A DNA stretch of 64,000 nucleotides from Mediterranea massiliensis (GCF_900128475.1 NZ_LT635837.1:452313-516312), one strand, 5' to 3'. Shown: positions 15,985 through 24,848, counted from the first letter of the stretch. Notes: generated by a model not told the origin, from the sequence alone. A program made the numbers and translations.

Positions 15985-16944
15985 ATGGATATACAAACAG
16001 CAAAACAAATCAGGATAGCGGATTTTCTGTACAGTTTGGGACATTCTCCCGTCAAGCAGCAAGGTATCAACCTGTGGTATAAATCCCCGCTACGGGAAGA
16101 AACAGAACCTTCATTCAAAGTAAATACCGAGCGCAACCAATGGTATGATTTTGCAATCGGCAAAGGTGGAAATATCATCGCACTGGCACAGGAACTCTAC
16201 TGTTCCGACTATGTGCCTTATCTTCTGCAGAAAATCGAGGAACAGACACCGTACATACGTCCCGTATCTTTCTCTTTTGGAAAGCAATCATTTTCCGAAC
16301 CGAGTTTTCAGCAATTGGACATTGTGCTGCTGGCTTCTCCTGCCCTGCTTGCCTACCTACAGGAAAGAGGGATAAACACGGCACTGGCGAAAAGAGAATG
16401 TAAGGAAGCCCGTTTCACCCACAACGGCAAACGGTATTTCGCCATTGCTTTTCCGAACATATCGGGCGGATATGAAATCCGCAACCGATATTTCAAGGGA
16501 TGTATCGCACCGAAAGAAATATCCCATATCAGACAGTCAGGAAAGCCAAGGAGTGCATGTTACGTTTTTGAGGGATTTATGGATTACCTTTCCTTTCTTA
16601 CCTTAAGGCTGGAAAGCTGTCCGCAATCACCCGATTTCGACAGACAGGATTACATAGTTCTTAATTCCGTAGCCAATGTTCCCAAGGCACTCTATCCGTT
16701 GGGAAGCTATGAGCGCATCCACTGTTTCTTTGACAATGACCGTGCAGGAATGGAAGCAATACAGCAAATCCGAAAGGAGTATGATGCTACCCGGTATATA
16801 CGTGACGCCTCGCAAATCTACAGTGGATGTAAAGATCTGAACGAATATTTACAGAAACGAATAGCCGATAGGAAAGAGCAAGCGCAATCTGTCAAAAAGA
16901 GGAATGATACGCTATCCAAGAAACCGAAAGGCTTCCGGTTATAG
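15985..16944 (+). CDS. NBU-type DNA primase (CHC2-like/Toprim)
   Basis: A 319-residue primase. The N-terminal ~80 residues follow the CHC2 fold (SPLREETEPSFKVNTERNQW, then GKGGNIIALAQEL) but lack the zinc cysteines of DnaG. The Toprim domain shows YVFEGFMDYLSFL (the catalytic Glu) and HCFFDNDRAGMEA (the DxD). This is equivalent in position to PrmN1 of NBU1. The protein ends KKPKGFRL, almost the same tail as the relaxase (KSRGFKL). Its function would be priming of the transferred or excised single strand. Confidence 0.88.
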   Translation: MDIQTAKQIRIADFLYSLGHSPVKQQGINLWYKSPLREETEPSFKVNTERNQWYDFAIGKGGNIIALAQELYCSDYVPYLLQKIEEQTPYIRPVSFSFGKQSFSEPSFQQLDIVLLASPALLAYLQERGINTALAKRECKEARFTHNGKRYFAIAFPNISGGYEIRNRYFKGCIAPKEISHIRQSGKPRSACYVFEGFMDYLSFLTLRLESCPQSPDFDRQDYIVLNSVANVPKALYPLGSYERIHCFFDNDRAGMEAIQQIRKEYDATRYIRDASQIYSGCKDLNEYLQKRIADRKEQAQSVKKRNDTLSKKPKGFRL

Positions 16945-17168
16945 CCCACTATAACTACACGCTTCGCTTACGTAGTTGTGGGCTCTCCCGAGGGGATTAG
17001 GGTTTTACCCTAATAACCCACTCAGGGCGTTTCTCCCCTGAGAACCCAGAGCAAAGAGTGACCCTCTCTTTGCAATCTCCGCTTATGGGTTACACCCCTA
17101 AGAACCCTGTGCGGTTATGAGCGGACAACAGAAAATTTCACCAACAATCCAAATCAAATTTTAAGAAT
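16943..17168. other. Probable oriT region
   Basis: The spacer between primase and relaxase is dense in inverted repeats: AGCCCAC...AACTAC paired with GTAGTT-GTGGGCT (16943-16983), TTAGGGttttACCCTAA (about 16998-17013), GGGCGtttctCCCC, and CAAAGAG...CTCTTTG (about 17053-17073). In NBU1 the oriT lies immediately upstream of mobN1, so position and structure agree. I cannot identify the nick site. Confidence 0.65.
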
Positions 17169-18572
17169 ATGGCAACAAAATCAAGCATACATATCAAGCC
17201 CTGCAGAATTACATCAAGCGGGGCTCATAACCGAAGAGCAGCAGAGTATATGCGCAATATCGGCAAATCTCAAATCTACATCGTGCCCGAACTGACTTCC
17301 AATAACGAGCAGTGGATAAACCCCAGCTTCGGTAGTCCTGACCTGCAGGCGCACTATGAAAACATCAAACGGATGGTCAAGGAAAAGACCGGACGAGCGA
17401 TGCAGGAAAAGGAGCGTGAACGCAAGGGAAAGAATGGGAAGATTATAAAAGTGGCTGGATGCTCACCAATCCGTGAGGGAGTATTACTCATCAGACCGGA
17501 TACGACACTGGCAGACGTGCGTAAATTCGGTGAGGAATGCCAAAGACGCTGGGGTATCACACCGCTGCAAATCTTCCTGCACAAGGACGAGGGACACTGG
17601 CTTAGTGGACAACCCGAAGCCGGAGATAGGGAGAGTTTCCAAGTCGGTGAAAAGTGGTTCAAGCCGAATTACCATGCACATATCGTTTTCGACTGGATGA
17701 ACCACGATACAGGTAAAAGCCGAAAGCTCAATGACGAGGATATGACGGAAATGCAGAGTTTGGCATCCGACATTCTCCTGATGGAGCGTGGGCAGTCAAA
17801 GGCTGTTACTGGCAAGGAGCATCTGGAGCGTAACGATTTCATCATTGAGAAGCAGAAAGCCGAACTGCAACGCATGGATGCTGCAAAACGGCACAAAGAA
17901 GAACAGATAGGTCTTGCTGAACAGGAACTGAAACAGGTGAAATCAGAAATACGCACCGACAAGCTAAAGAAAACAGCCACCAATGCAGCCACCGCCATAG
18001 CAAGCGGTGTCGGTTCTCTTTTCGGTAGTGGAAAGTTGAAAGATTTGGAACAAGCCAATGAAAAATTGCGTCAGGAAGTTGTCAAGCGTGATAAAGGTAT
18101 TGATGCATTAAAAGCCAAGATGCAACAAATGCAGGAACAGCACGGCAAACAGATACGCAATCTTCAAGGAATACACAATCAAGAGCTTGAAGCCAAAGAC
18201 AGGGAAATTTCCCGGCTTAACACCTTGCTTGAAAAGGCATTCAAGTGGTTTCCGATGCTTAAAGAGATGCTGAGAATGGAAAAATTGTGTGCTACCATCG
18301 GATTCACCAAAGAAATGATAGAGAGCCTCTTGACAAAGAAAGAAGCCATACAATGTAGTGGCAAAATTTATTCCGAAGAACACAGACATAAGTTTGATAT
18401 CAAAAACGATGTTTTCAGGGTTGAGAAACATCCGATGGATAGCGGTAAGCTCATACTGACTATAAACAGGATACAGATGGGAGAATGGTTCAAAGAGCAG
18501 TTTGATAAATTACGGCAAAGTTTACGAAGACCAACAGAAGAGCCAAGAAAAAGCAGAGGATTCAAATTGTAA
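17169..18572 (+). CDS. MobV/Pre-like relaxase (MobN type)
   Basis: A 467-residue mobilization nuclease that would nick oriT and pilot the strand. Motif I is near the start (SSGAHNRRAAEYMRN), and the metal-binding HKDEGHW and NYHAHIVFDWM (HxH) lie near 140-180, as in the MobV (Pre) relaxases. From about residue 215 the chain is a long coiled coil (KQKAELQRMDAAKRHKEEQ and on to about 360), followed by a small C-terminal domain. It ends KSRGFKL. No separate accessory Mob protein is seen, consistent with one-protein NBU mobilization using the transfer machinery of a helper conjugative transposon. Confidence 0.9.
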   Translation: MATKSSIHIKPCRITSSGAHNRRAAEYMRNIGKSQIYIVPELTSNNEQWINPSFGSPDLQAHYENIKRMVKEKTGRAMQEKERERKGKNGKIIKVAGCSPIREGVLLIRPDTTLADVRKFGEECQRRWGITPLQIFLHKDEGHWLSGQPEAGDRESFQVGEKWFKPNYHAHIVFDWMNHDTGKSRKLNDEDMTEMQSLASDILLMERGQSKAVTGKEHLERNDFIIEKQKAELQRMDAAKRHKEEQIGLAEQELKQVKSEIRTDKLKKTATNAATAIASGVGSLFGSGKLKDLEQANEKLRQEVVKRDKGIDALKAKMQQMQEQHGKQIRNLQGIHNQELEAKDREISRLNTLLEKAFKWFPMLKEMLRMEKLCATIGFTKEMIESLLTKKEAIQCSGKIYSEEHRHKFDIKNDVFRVEKHPMDSGKLILTINRIQMGEWFKEQFDKLRQSLRRPTEEPRKSRGFKL

Positions 18573-18617
18573 TTGTTAAATCGCTCAAATTTAGAAGAGA
18601 GGAGTAATCAAATGCTA

Positions 18618-18644
18618 TTTTGGTTGCTCCTTTTTCGTATCTTT
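18618..18644 (+). promoter_or_regulatory. Possible promoter for the right-end cargo genes
   Basis: TTTTGG near 18618 and TATCTTTA at 18637-18644 resemble the Bacteroides -33/-7 pair with 13-15 bp between, shorter than usual. It supports a downstream start at 18672. Confidence 0.35.
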
Positions 18645-18671
18645 ATGGCATCACTTATAATACTGAATTAT

Positions 18672-19082
18672 ATGGATAAACAAATAAAATCAACAATTTG
18701 TGCCACATTAAACTGTAATATACAAACAGTTTGGAAAGTTGTAACATCCTTAAATGACTATTCATGGCGTAGTGATATTGTTTCTATTAGCTTTTCTGAT
18801 AAAAGGCATTTTACTGAAAGAAATAGCGATGATATTATCACACATTTTATAGTCAGAGTGTTTGAGCCATATAGCCAATATTCATTTGATTTGGATAACA
18901 AAAACTTATATGGTACGTGGACTGGATATTTCAAGCAAGTTGATACAAAAACTGAAATTAAATTTATAGAAATGATTTCTGTAAAGAAATGGTGGTTATA
19001 TCCATTTGCCAAATGGTATTTGAAAAAACAACAGAAACAATATGTATCAGATTTACAACGAAAGTGTGAACGCTATGAGTAA
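18672..19082 (+). CDS. SRPBCC-fold protein
   Basis: 136 residues of START/Bet v1-like (polyketide cyclase) fold. It opens with the usual strand (STICATLNCNIQTVWKVVTSLNDYSWRSD, the VW..V....Y..W.SD pattern) and has GTWTGYFKQVDTKTEIKFIE and a long C-terminal helix (WYLKKQQKQYVSDLQ). Such proteins bind hydrophobic ligands, function unknown. The ATG at 18672 fits the fold; ATGs at 18612 and 18645 would add a short hydrophobic extension (LFWLLLFRIFMASLIIL) that is probably 5' untranslated sequence. Its stop overlaps the start of the acetyltransferase gene by 8 bp, so the two are translated together. AT-rich cargo. Confidence 0.7.
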   Translation: MDKQIKSTICATLNCNIQTVWKVVTSLNDYSWRSDIVSISFSDKRHFTERNSDDIITHFIVRVFEPYSQYSFDLDNKNLYGTWTGYFKQVDTKTEIKFIEMISVKKWWLYPFAKWYLKKQQKQYVSDLQRKCERYE

Positions 19083-20619
19083 TGCAATAAATTATAAAAC
19101 TCGTCCTTTACGTCAAGAGGAAACGTTCTTATTAAGAGAATTCCTTTATGAAGCTATTTTCATCCCAAAAGGAATAGAAACTCCCTCAAAAGAGGTTATA
19201 AATGCACCTGAATTAAAATTATATATTGAAAACTTTGGAACAAAAAAGGATGATTTTTGTTTGGTCGCTGATTGTGCAGGAAAAGTAATTGGTGCTGTAT
19301 GGGTACGGATTATGAATGATTACGGACATATAGACAACCAAACTCCCTCCCTTTCCATTTCTTTATATAAAGAATACCGTAATAAAGGTATTGGAAGTCA
19401 TTTAATGAACGAAATGTTAGCATCCCTTAAAGATAAGGGATATAATCGTGTATCTCTTTCTGTACAAAAAGCCAACTATGCAGTTAATATGTATCTTAAG
19501 TTGGGATTCAAAATAATAAAAGAGACATTGGAGGAATTCTTAATGGTAAATGAATTGAATAAAAAAATGAGCAATTACCAACATTTTTTGTCAGGAGAAT
19601 ATTGTAACTATCTGGATGCAGAAGTGTTAGTGATGATAAATAGAACAAAAGGTTATTTGTCCGTGTTAAATGACATAAAAACAGCGGAAAATGAAAAAAA
19701 AGAAATCCTTTCCAAAATGTTAGGAAACATTGGAAATCATTCAAGCGTAGGACAAAACTTTACTTGTCAATGTGGTAAGCATATTTTTATTGGTGAACAA
19801 ACTATTATTAATAAGAACTGTACGATGATGGATGAAAATCAGATTCATATTGGTGATAGAGTACTAGTTGCTCCAAACGTGCAGTTTTATACGGCTACTC
19901 ATCCAATTAATTTTGATGAGAGATTTGTGGAAAATTGGAATGAAGATTCGGGGGAACTATTTTTCAGAACCAAAGCTTTACCAATCACCGTAGAAGATAA
20001 TGCATGGATTGGCGGTGGTAGTATCATTCTTGCCGGAGTAACCATTGGAAAAGGTAGTGTAATTGGTGCAGGAAGTGTGGTTACAAAATCAATACCTGAG
20101 AATTGTCTTGCTGCTGGAAATCCATGTAAAGTGATTAGATGGTTAAGCCCCCAATATAGGCTTCTCCCACTCGAAGAAAAGGACATTCCCGAAATGCAGG
20201 AATTATTTCGCTCTACCGTGCTGAATGTTAATATCAGGCATTATACACAAGAAGAGGTAGAAGATTGGGCATCTTGTGGTGACAGTGTAGAGCATTTGAA
20301 AGAGCTTCTGTCACACAATCATTTTATAGGTGCTTTTGATGAGGCGGGCCGCATGGTTGGCTTTTCATCTATGAATAAAGACGGCTATCTGCATTCCATG
20401 TTCGTACACAAGGATTGGCAAGGCAAAGGTGTGGCCACACAACTTCTTTCTGAAGTTGAACGCATTGCCAAGCAATTGGAAGTTGCTGAAATAACATCCG
20501 AAGTAAGCCTGACAGCCAGACCGTTCTTTGAAAAGAAAGGATATGAAATAGTCAAAATACAGAAGTATAGGGCAAACAAACTGGAACTGACAAATTTTGT
20601 CATGCGCAAATTATTATAA
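19075..20619 (+). CDS. Three-domain acetyltransferase: GNAT + hexapeptide (Maa/LacA-like) + GNAT
   Basis: A 514-residue fusion. Residues 1-163 are a GNAT domain with acetyl-CoA loop YRNKGIGSHL. Residues 165-355 are a complete maltose/galactoside O-acetyltransferase, starting at an internal Met (19567) and showing left-handed beta-helix repeats (IHIGDRVLVAPNV, AWIGGGSIILAGVTIGKGSVIGAGSVV) and the catalytic His in TATHPI. Residues 357-514 are a second GNAT with the loop WQGKGVATQL. The first two domains are AT-rich, the last is more like host composition, so the fusion looks chimeric. It is next to the right end of the element. Possible substrates are antibiotics or sugars; none is known. Homologues of each domain normally exist as separate enzymes. 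Confidence 0.85.
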   Translation: MSNAINYKTRPLRQEETFLLREFLYEAIFIPKGIETPSKEVINAPELKLYIENFGTKKDDFCLVADCAGKVIGAVWVRIMNDYGHIDNQTPSLSISLYKEYRNKGIGSHLMNEMLASLKDKGYNRVSLSVQKANYAVNMYLKLGFKIIKETLEEFLMVNELNKKMSNYQHFLSGEYCNYLDAEVLVMINRTKGYLSVLNDIKTAENEKKEILSKMLGNIGNHSSVGQNFTCQCGKHIFIGEQTIINKNCTMMDENQIHIGDRVLVAPNVQFYTATHPINFDERFVENWNEDSGELFFRTKALPITVEDNAWIGGGSIILAGVTIGKGSVIGAGSVVTKSIPENCLAAGNPCKVIRWLSPQYRLLPLEEKDIPEMQELFRSTVLNVNIRHYTQEEVEDWASCGDSVEHLKELLSHNHFIGAFDEAGRMVGFSSMNKDGYLHSMFVHKDWQGKGVATQLLSEVERIAKQLEVAEITSEVSLTARPFFEKKGYEIVKIQKYRANKLELTNFVMRKLL

Positions 20620-20651
20620 CCACTAGAACATGATTCCTTAAATGAATATAA

Positions 20652-20692
20652 AAACACCCGACTTTACATTCTTGGGTGTAAAATCGGGTGTT
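20652..20692 (-). terminator. Element-encoded hairpin beyond the tRNA-Ser 3' end
   Basis: AACACCCGA (20653-20661) pairs with TCGGGTGTT (20684-20692), and inside it TTTACA pairs with TGTAAA. On the minus strand it is followed by TTTATATTC. It lies 35 bp beyond the tRNA gene and takes the place of the terminator now stranded at 5434. Confidence 0.65.
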
Positions 20693-20725
20693 AACCTTGT
20701 AAGCCATTGATTTCCAATGTTTATT

Positions 20726-20738
20726 GCGGAGAGACAGG
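20726..20738. repeat. attR core (13 bp), inside the tRNA-Ser 3' end
   Basis: GCGGAGAGACAGG, identical to 5470-5482. It covers the acceptor-stem 3' strand and part of the T arm. Confidence 0.88.
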
Positions 20739-20811
20739 GATTCGAACCCCGGGTGCCTCGCAGCACAACGGTTTTCAAGACCGCCGCAATCGACCACTCT
20801 GCCACCTCTCC
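20727..20811 (-). tRNA. tRNA-Ser(TGA)
   Basis: Read on the minus strand it starts GGAGAGGTGGCAGAGTGG and has the anticodon loop CTTGAAA (anticodon TGA), a long variable arm (TTGTGCTGCGAGGCA region) typical of serine tRNA, and the T loop GGTTCGAATCC. The acceptor stem GGAGAGG pairs with TCTCTCC, discriminator G. CCA is not encoded. Because integration used the 3' end, the tRNA is left complete. Confidence 0.95.
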
Positions 20812-20914
20812 AAAACTCCATCGGAGGAGTGCCTCTGTTTTTCTTAGGCGGTGCAAAGGTACAAATCATTTTTAAATCTGCAAACTTATTGCCTGTTTTT
20901 TCATGGATTAATCG

Positions 20915-20922
20915 TACTTTTG
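20915..20922 (+). promoter_or_regulatory. -7 box TACTTTTG upstream of mutS2
   Basis: Exact TAnnTTTG, 25 bp before the ATG at 20947, between the tRNA gene and mutS2. Confidence 0.6.
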
Positions 20923-20946
20923 TACGCAAAATAACAGGATAAGCCC

Positions 20947-23493
20947 ATGATATATCCACAAAACTTTGAACAAAAGATAGGTTTCGACCAGATCAGACAG
21001 CTGCTGAAGGAAAAATGCCTCAGCCCACTGGGTGAGGAACGGGTGACGGAAATGACCTTCACCGACCACTTCAGTGAAGTGAACGAACGACTGGAACAGA
21101 CCGACGAATTCATACATATCCTGCAGGAAGAAGACAATTTTCCGGCACAATACTTCTTTGACGTACGCCCGGCCCTGCGGCGCATACGAGTGGAAGGCAT
21201 GTATCTGGACGAGCAGGAACTATTCGACCTGCGCCGTTCGCTGGAAACCATCCGCGACATCGTGCGCTTCCTGAAGGCGACAGGCAATGACGGGCAGGAA
21301 ACGGAAGAGGAGAACATCCCCTATCCCCGCCTGAACAGGCTGGCCGGCGACATCAACGTATTTCCGCAACTCATCGCCCGCATCAACGAAATACTGTCGC
21401 CCTACGGAAAAATCAAGGACAACGCATCACCCGAACTGGCGCGCATCCGCCGCGAGCTGGCCTCGACCATGGGCAGCATCTCGCGCTCGCTGAACAGCAT
21501 CCTGCGCAACGCACAGAGCGAAGGTGTGGTAGACAAGGACGTGACCCCCACCATGCGCGACGGCCGACTGGTAATCCCTGTGGCTCCCGCTCTGAAACGG
21601 AAGATAAGAGGCATCGTCCACGACGAATCGGCCAGCGGAAAGACGGTATTCATCGAGCCGGCCGAGGTGGTGGAGGCCAACAACCGCATCCGCGAGCTGG
21701 AGAGCGACGAACGACGCGAAATCATCCGCATCCTGACGGACTTCTCCAACCGGATGCGCCCGCAGATTCCCGACGTACTGCTGTCCTACGAATTTCTGGC
21801 CGAGATAGACTTCATCCGCGCCAAGGCCCTGCTGGCCTTGCAGACCTCGGCCCTGAAGCCTGTGGTCGAGGACCGGCAGGTCATCGACTGGACCATGGCC
21901 GTGCATCCGCTCCTACAACTGTCGCTGGCCCGCCACGGCAAGAAAGTGGTGCCGCTGGACATCGAACTGAACGACAAGCAGCGCATCCTCATCATCTCCG
22001 GCCCCAACGCCGGCGGCAAGTCGGTCTGCCTGAAGACCGTCGGACTGCTGCAGTACATGCTGCAATGCGGACTGCCCGTCCCCATGCACGAACGCAGCCA
22101 TGCGGGCATCTTCAGCAGCATCTTCATCGACATCGGTGACGAGCAGTCCATCGAGGACGACCTGAGTACCTACTCGTCACACCTGACGAACTTGAAAATC
22201 ATGATGAAGCAGTGCAACGAGCGGAGCCTCATCCTCATCGACGAATTCGGCGGCGGCACGGAGCCACAGATAGGTGGTGCCATTGCCGAAGCGGTGCTGA
22301 AGCGGTTCAACCAGAAGCGGGCCTTCGGTGTCATCACTACTCACTACCAGAATCTGAAGCACTTCGCCGAGAACCACGAAGGGGTGGTAAACGGAGCCAT
22401 GCTCTATGACCGACACCTGATGCAGGCCCTCTTCCAGCTGCAGATAGGCAACCCGGGCAGCTCGTTCGCCGTGGAAATTGCCCGCAAGATAGGTCTGCCC
22501 GAGGACGTCATCGCCGATGCATCCGAAATCGTGGGCAGCGAATACATCCAGAGTGACAAGTACCTGCAGGACATCGTCCGCGACAAGCGCTACTGGGAAA
22601 CCAAGCGACAGAACATCCGCCAGCGCGAGAAGCAGATGGAAGAAACCATCGCCCGCTACCAGGCCGAGATGGAATCGCTGCAGAAAGAAAGGAAAGAGAT
22701 ACTGAAGAAGGCGCGCGAAGAGGCCGAGCAGCTGATGCAGGAAGCCAACGCACGCATCGAGAACACCATACGCACCATCAAGGAGTCGCAGGCCGAGAAA
22801 GAAAAGACCCGCCAGGCACGCCAGGAGCTGACCGACTTCCGCGAGAACCTCGAGGAACAGACCGGCCGCGAACTGGAAGAGAAGATAGCCCGCAAGATGG
22901 AGAAGCTGAAGGAGAAGCAGAACCGCAAAAAGGAAAAGAAGAACCGCAAGGCTGAAACCCCGGCCCTGTCACCCGAAGAACAAGCCGCCCGTCAGGCACG
23001 CCAGGAAGCCGAACGCCTCAAGGCCATCGTGCCCGGCTGCAGTGTCCGCATCAAGGGGCAGACCGCTGTGGGCGAAGTGATGGAAGTGGGCGGGAAGAGT
23101 GCCGTCGTGGCCTTCGGAAGCCTGAAGACTACTGTCCGCCTGGACCGCCTGGAAGTGACACAGGCCCGACCGCAGACCACTCCGACCAACGCCAAGGCCA
23201 CCTTCCTCAGCAGCCAGACGCAGGACAGTATGTACGAGAAGAAGCTCGCCTTCAAGCAGGACATCGACGTGCGCGGCATGCGAGGCGACGAGGCCCTGCA
23301 GGCAGTGACCTACTTCATCGACGACGCCATCCTGGTAGGCGTACCGCGTGTCCGCATCCTGCACGGAACAGGGACAGGCATCCTGCGCACCCTCATCCGG
23401 CAATACCTGCAGACCGTGCCCGGCGTACGCCACTTCCAGGACGAGCATGTACAGTTCGGCGGAGCAGGCATCACCGTAGTCGACTTAGAATAA
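20947..23493 (+). CDS. mutS2: MutS2 endonuclease
   Basis: An 848-residue MutS2-type ATPase/nuclease. It lacks the mismatch-recognition domain I of MutS and starts with the helical core (FEQKIGFDQIRQLLKEKCLSPLGEERV). The ATPase has Walker A GPNAGGKS (near 350) and Walker B LILIDEFGGGTEP. A long charged coiled coil (about 520-680) is followed by the KOW-like segment and a C-terminal Smr nuclease domain (DVRGMRGDEAL...RVRILHGTGTGILR). Known roles of the family are suppression of recombination and rescue of collided ribosomes; which applies in Bacteroides is not known. It is 37 bp upstream of sdaA in the same direction. Confidence 0.96.
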   Translation: MIYPQNFEQKIGFDQIRQLLKEKCLSPLGEERVTEMTFTDHFSEVNERLEQTDEFIHILQEEDNFPAQYFFDVRPALRRIRVEGMYLDEQELFDLRRSLETIRDIVRFLKATGNDGQETEEENIPYPRLNRLAGDINVFPQLIARINEILSPYGKIKDNASPELARIRRELASTMGSISRSLNSILRNAQSEGVVDKDVTPTMRDGRLVIPVAPALKRKIRGIVHDESASGKTVFIEPAEVVEANNRIRELESDERREIIRILTDFSNRMRPQIPDVLLSYEFLAEIDFIRAKALLALQTSALKPVVEDRQVIDWTMAVHPLLQLSLARHGKKVVPLDIELNDKQRILIISGPNAGGKSVCLKTVGLLQYMLQCGLPVPMHERSHAGIFSSIFIDIGDEQSIEDDLSTYSSHLTNLKIMMKQCNERSLILIDEFGGGTEPQIGGAIAEAVLKRFNQKRAFGVITTHYQNLKHFAENHEGVVNGAMLYDRHLMQALFQLQIGNPGSSFAVEIARKIGLPEDVIADASEIVGSEYIQSDKYLQDIVRDKRYWETKRQNIRQREKQMEETIARYQAEMESLQKERKEILKKAREEAEQLMQEANARIENTIRTIKESQAEKEKTRQARQELTDFRENLEEQTGRELEEKIARKMEKLKEKQNRKKEKKNRKAETPALSPEEQAARQARQEAERLKAIVPGCSVRIKGQTAVGEVMEVGGKSAVVAFGSLKTTVRLDRLEVTQARPQTTPTNAKATFLSSQTQDSMYEKKLAFKQDIDVRGMRGDEALQAVTYFIDDAILVGVPRVRILHGTGTGILRTLIRQYLQTVPGVRHFQDEHVQFGGAGITVVDLE

Positions 23494-23529
23494 CTAATCA
23501 AATCAAGAATCCATAACCATAGACGACCT

Positions 23530-24741
23530 ATGAAATCAATCAAAGAACTTTACCGCATCGGCACCGGACCTTCGAGCAGTCACACCATGGGACCGCGCAA
23601 GGCTGCCGAAATCTTCCTGAAACGACATCCCGAAGCCGCCGGCTTCAAAGTAACCCTATACGGCAGCCTGGCTGCCACGGGTAAAGGCCACATGACCAAC
23701 GTGGCCATCACCGAAACTCTGCAACCCGCCGCACCGGTAGAAATCATCTGGGAGCCCAAAATCTTCCTGCCCTTCCACCCCAACGGCATGAAGTTCGTAT
23801 CTGTGGATGCCGAAGGCAAGGAGACCGACTCGTGGACGGTATTCAGTATCGGCGGAGGCGCCCTGGCTGAAGAAAATGACGGCGACGCGTCGGTCAACAC
23901 GCCCGATGTCTACGAAATGAACCACCTGACAGAAATCCTGCACTGGTGCGAACGTACGGGCAAGAGCTACTGGGAGTACGTAAAGGAATGCGAGGAAAGC
24001 GACATCTGGGACTATCTGGCCGAAGTGTGGACCACCATGAAGGAAGCCATCCACCGCGGACTGGACAGTGAAGGCGTGCTGCCCGGCCCCTTGAACCTGC
24101 GCCGCAAGGCATCGACCTACTTCATCCGCGCCAGCGGTTACAAGGCTTCGCTCCAAAGCCGCGGACTGGTCTTTGCCTACGCCCTGGCCGTCAGTGAAGA
24201 AAATGCCGCCGGAGGCACCATTGTGACGGCCCCTACCTGCGGTTCGTGCGGCGTGGTTCCCGCCGTTCTCTACCACCTGCAGAAGAGCCGCGAATTCACC
24301 GACATCCGCATCCTGCGCGCGCTGGCCACAGCCGGACTCATCGGCAACATCGTGAAGCAGAACGCCTCCATCTCGGGAGCCGAAGCCGGATGCCAGGCCG
24401 AAGTGGGTACCGCCTGCTCCATGGCCTCGGCCGCTGCCAACCAGCTGTTCGGCGGAAGCCCGGCCCAGATTGAATATGCAGCAGAGATGGGTCTGGAGCA
24501 CCACCTGGGCATGACCTGCGACCCTGTGTGCGGACTGGTACAGATACCCTGCATCGAGCGCAACGCCTATGCCGCCGCCCGTGCGCTGGACGCCAACCTC
24601 TACTCATCGTTCACCGACGGCATGCACCGCGTGTCGTTCGACAAGGTGGTGGAAGTGATGAAACAGACCGGCAACGACCTGCCCTCGCTCTACAAGGAAA
24701 CCAGCGAAGGCGGACTGGCCAAGGACTACCACCCGATGTAA
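23530..24741 (+). CDS. sdaA: L-serine ammonia-lyase (iron-sulfur dependent)
   Basis: A 403-residue single-chain L-serine dehydratase that converts serine to pyruvate and ammonia. It starts with the beta-domain signature IGTGPSSSHTMGPRKAAE. The catalytic alpha part has the Cys ligands of the 4Fe-4S cluster in TAPTCGSCGVVPAV, together with SGAEAGCQAEVG and CDPVCGLVQIPC. Length suits the one-chain form. It follows mutS2 closely, probably co-transcribed by chance of position. Confidence 0.95.
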   Translation: MKSIKELYRIGTGPSSSHTMGPRKAAEIFLKRHPEAAGFKVTLYGSLAATGKGHMTNVAITETLQPAAPVEIIWEPKIFLPFHPNGMKFVSVDAEGKETDSWTVFSIGGGALAEENDGDASVNTPDVYEMNHLTEILHWCERTGKSYWEYVKECEESDIWDYLAEVWTTMKEAIHRGLDSEGVLPGPLNLRRKASTYFIRASGYKASLQSRGLVFAYALAVSEENAAGGTIVTAPTCGSCGVVPAVLYHLQKSREFTDIRILRALATAGLIGNIVKQNASISGAEAGCQAEVGTACSMASAAANQLFGGSPAQIEYAAEMGLEHHLGMTCDPVCGLVQIPCIERNAYAAARALDANLYSSFTDGMHRVSFDKVVEVMKQTGNDLPSLYKETSEGGLAKDYHPM

Positions 24742-24848
24742 CGGGACATCACAGCAACAGCCTTGCAGGGACACCGCAAAGGCTTAAAGCAATATACTAA
24801 AAAAATAAAGATAAAAGTAAAGACAATGTCATCATAATTTCTCTTCCA

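Larger units (their letters stand above)
5470..20738. mobile_element. NBU-type integrated mobilizable element carrying a macrolide-resistance cassette
   Basis: Bounded by the 13-bp direct repeat GCGGAGAGACAGG, which on the right is the 3' end of an intact tRNA-Ser gene. The gene order is integrase, cargo, unknown, DUF3853, RepA-like ATPase, primase, oriT region, relaxase, right-end cargo. This matches the NBU family, which is integrated at tRNA genes and mobilized in trans by CTnDOT-like elements. NBU2 is known to use a serine tRNA gene and to carry mef(En2) and lnu(AN2). This element shares the site type and a mef gene but has msr(D) and no lincosamide gene. No conjugation (tra) or rte genes are present, so it should be mobilizable and not self-transmissible. 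Confidence 0.88.

Noticed and set aside
5470..20738. Calling the element NBU2 itself
   Set aside because: Target gene type and a mef gene agree, but it carries msr(D), lacks the lincosamide gene and is about 4 kb longer than the reported NBU2, and I cannot compare sequences directly.
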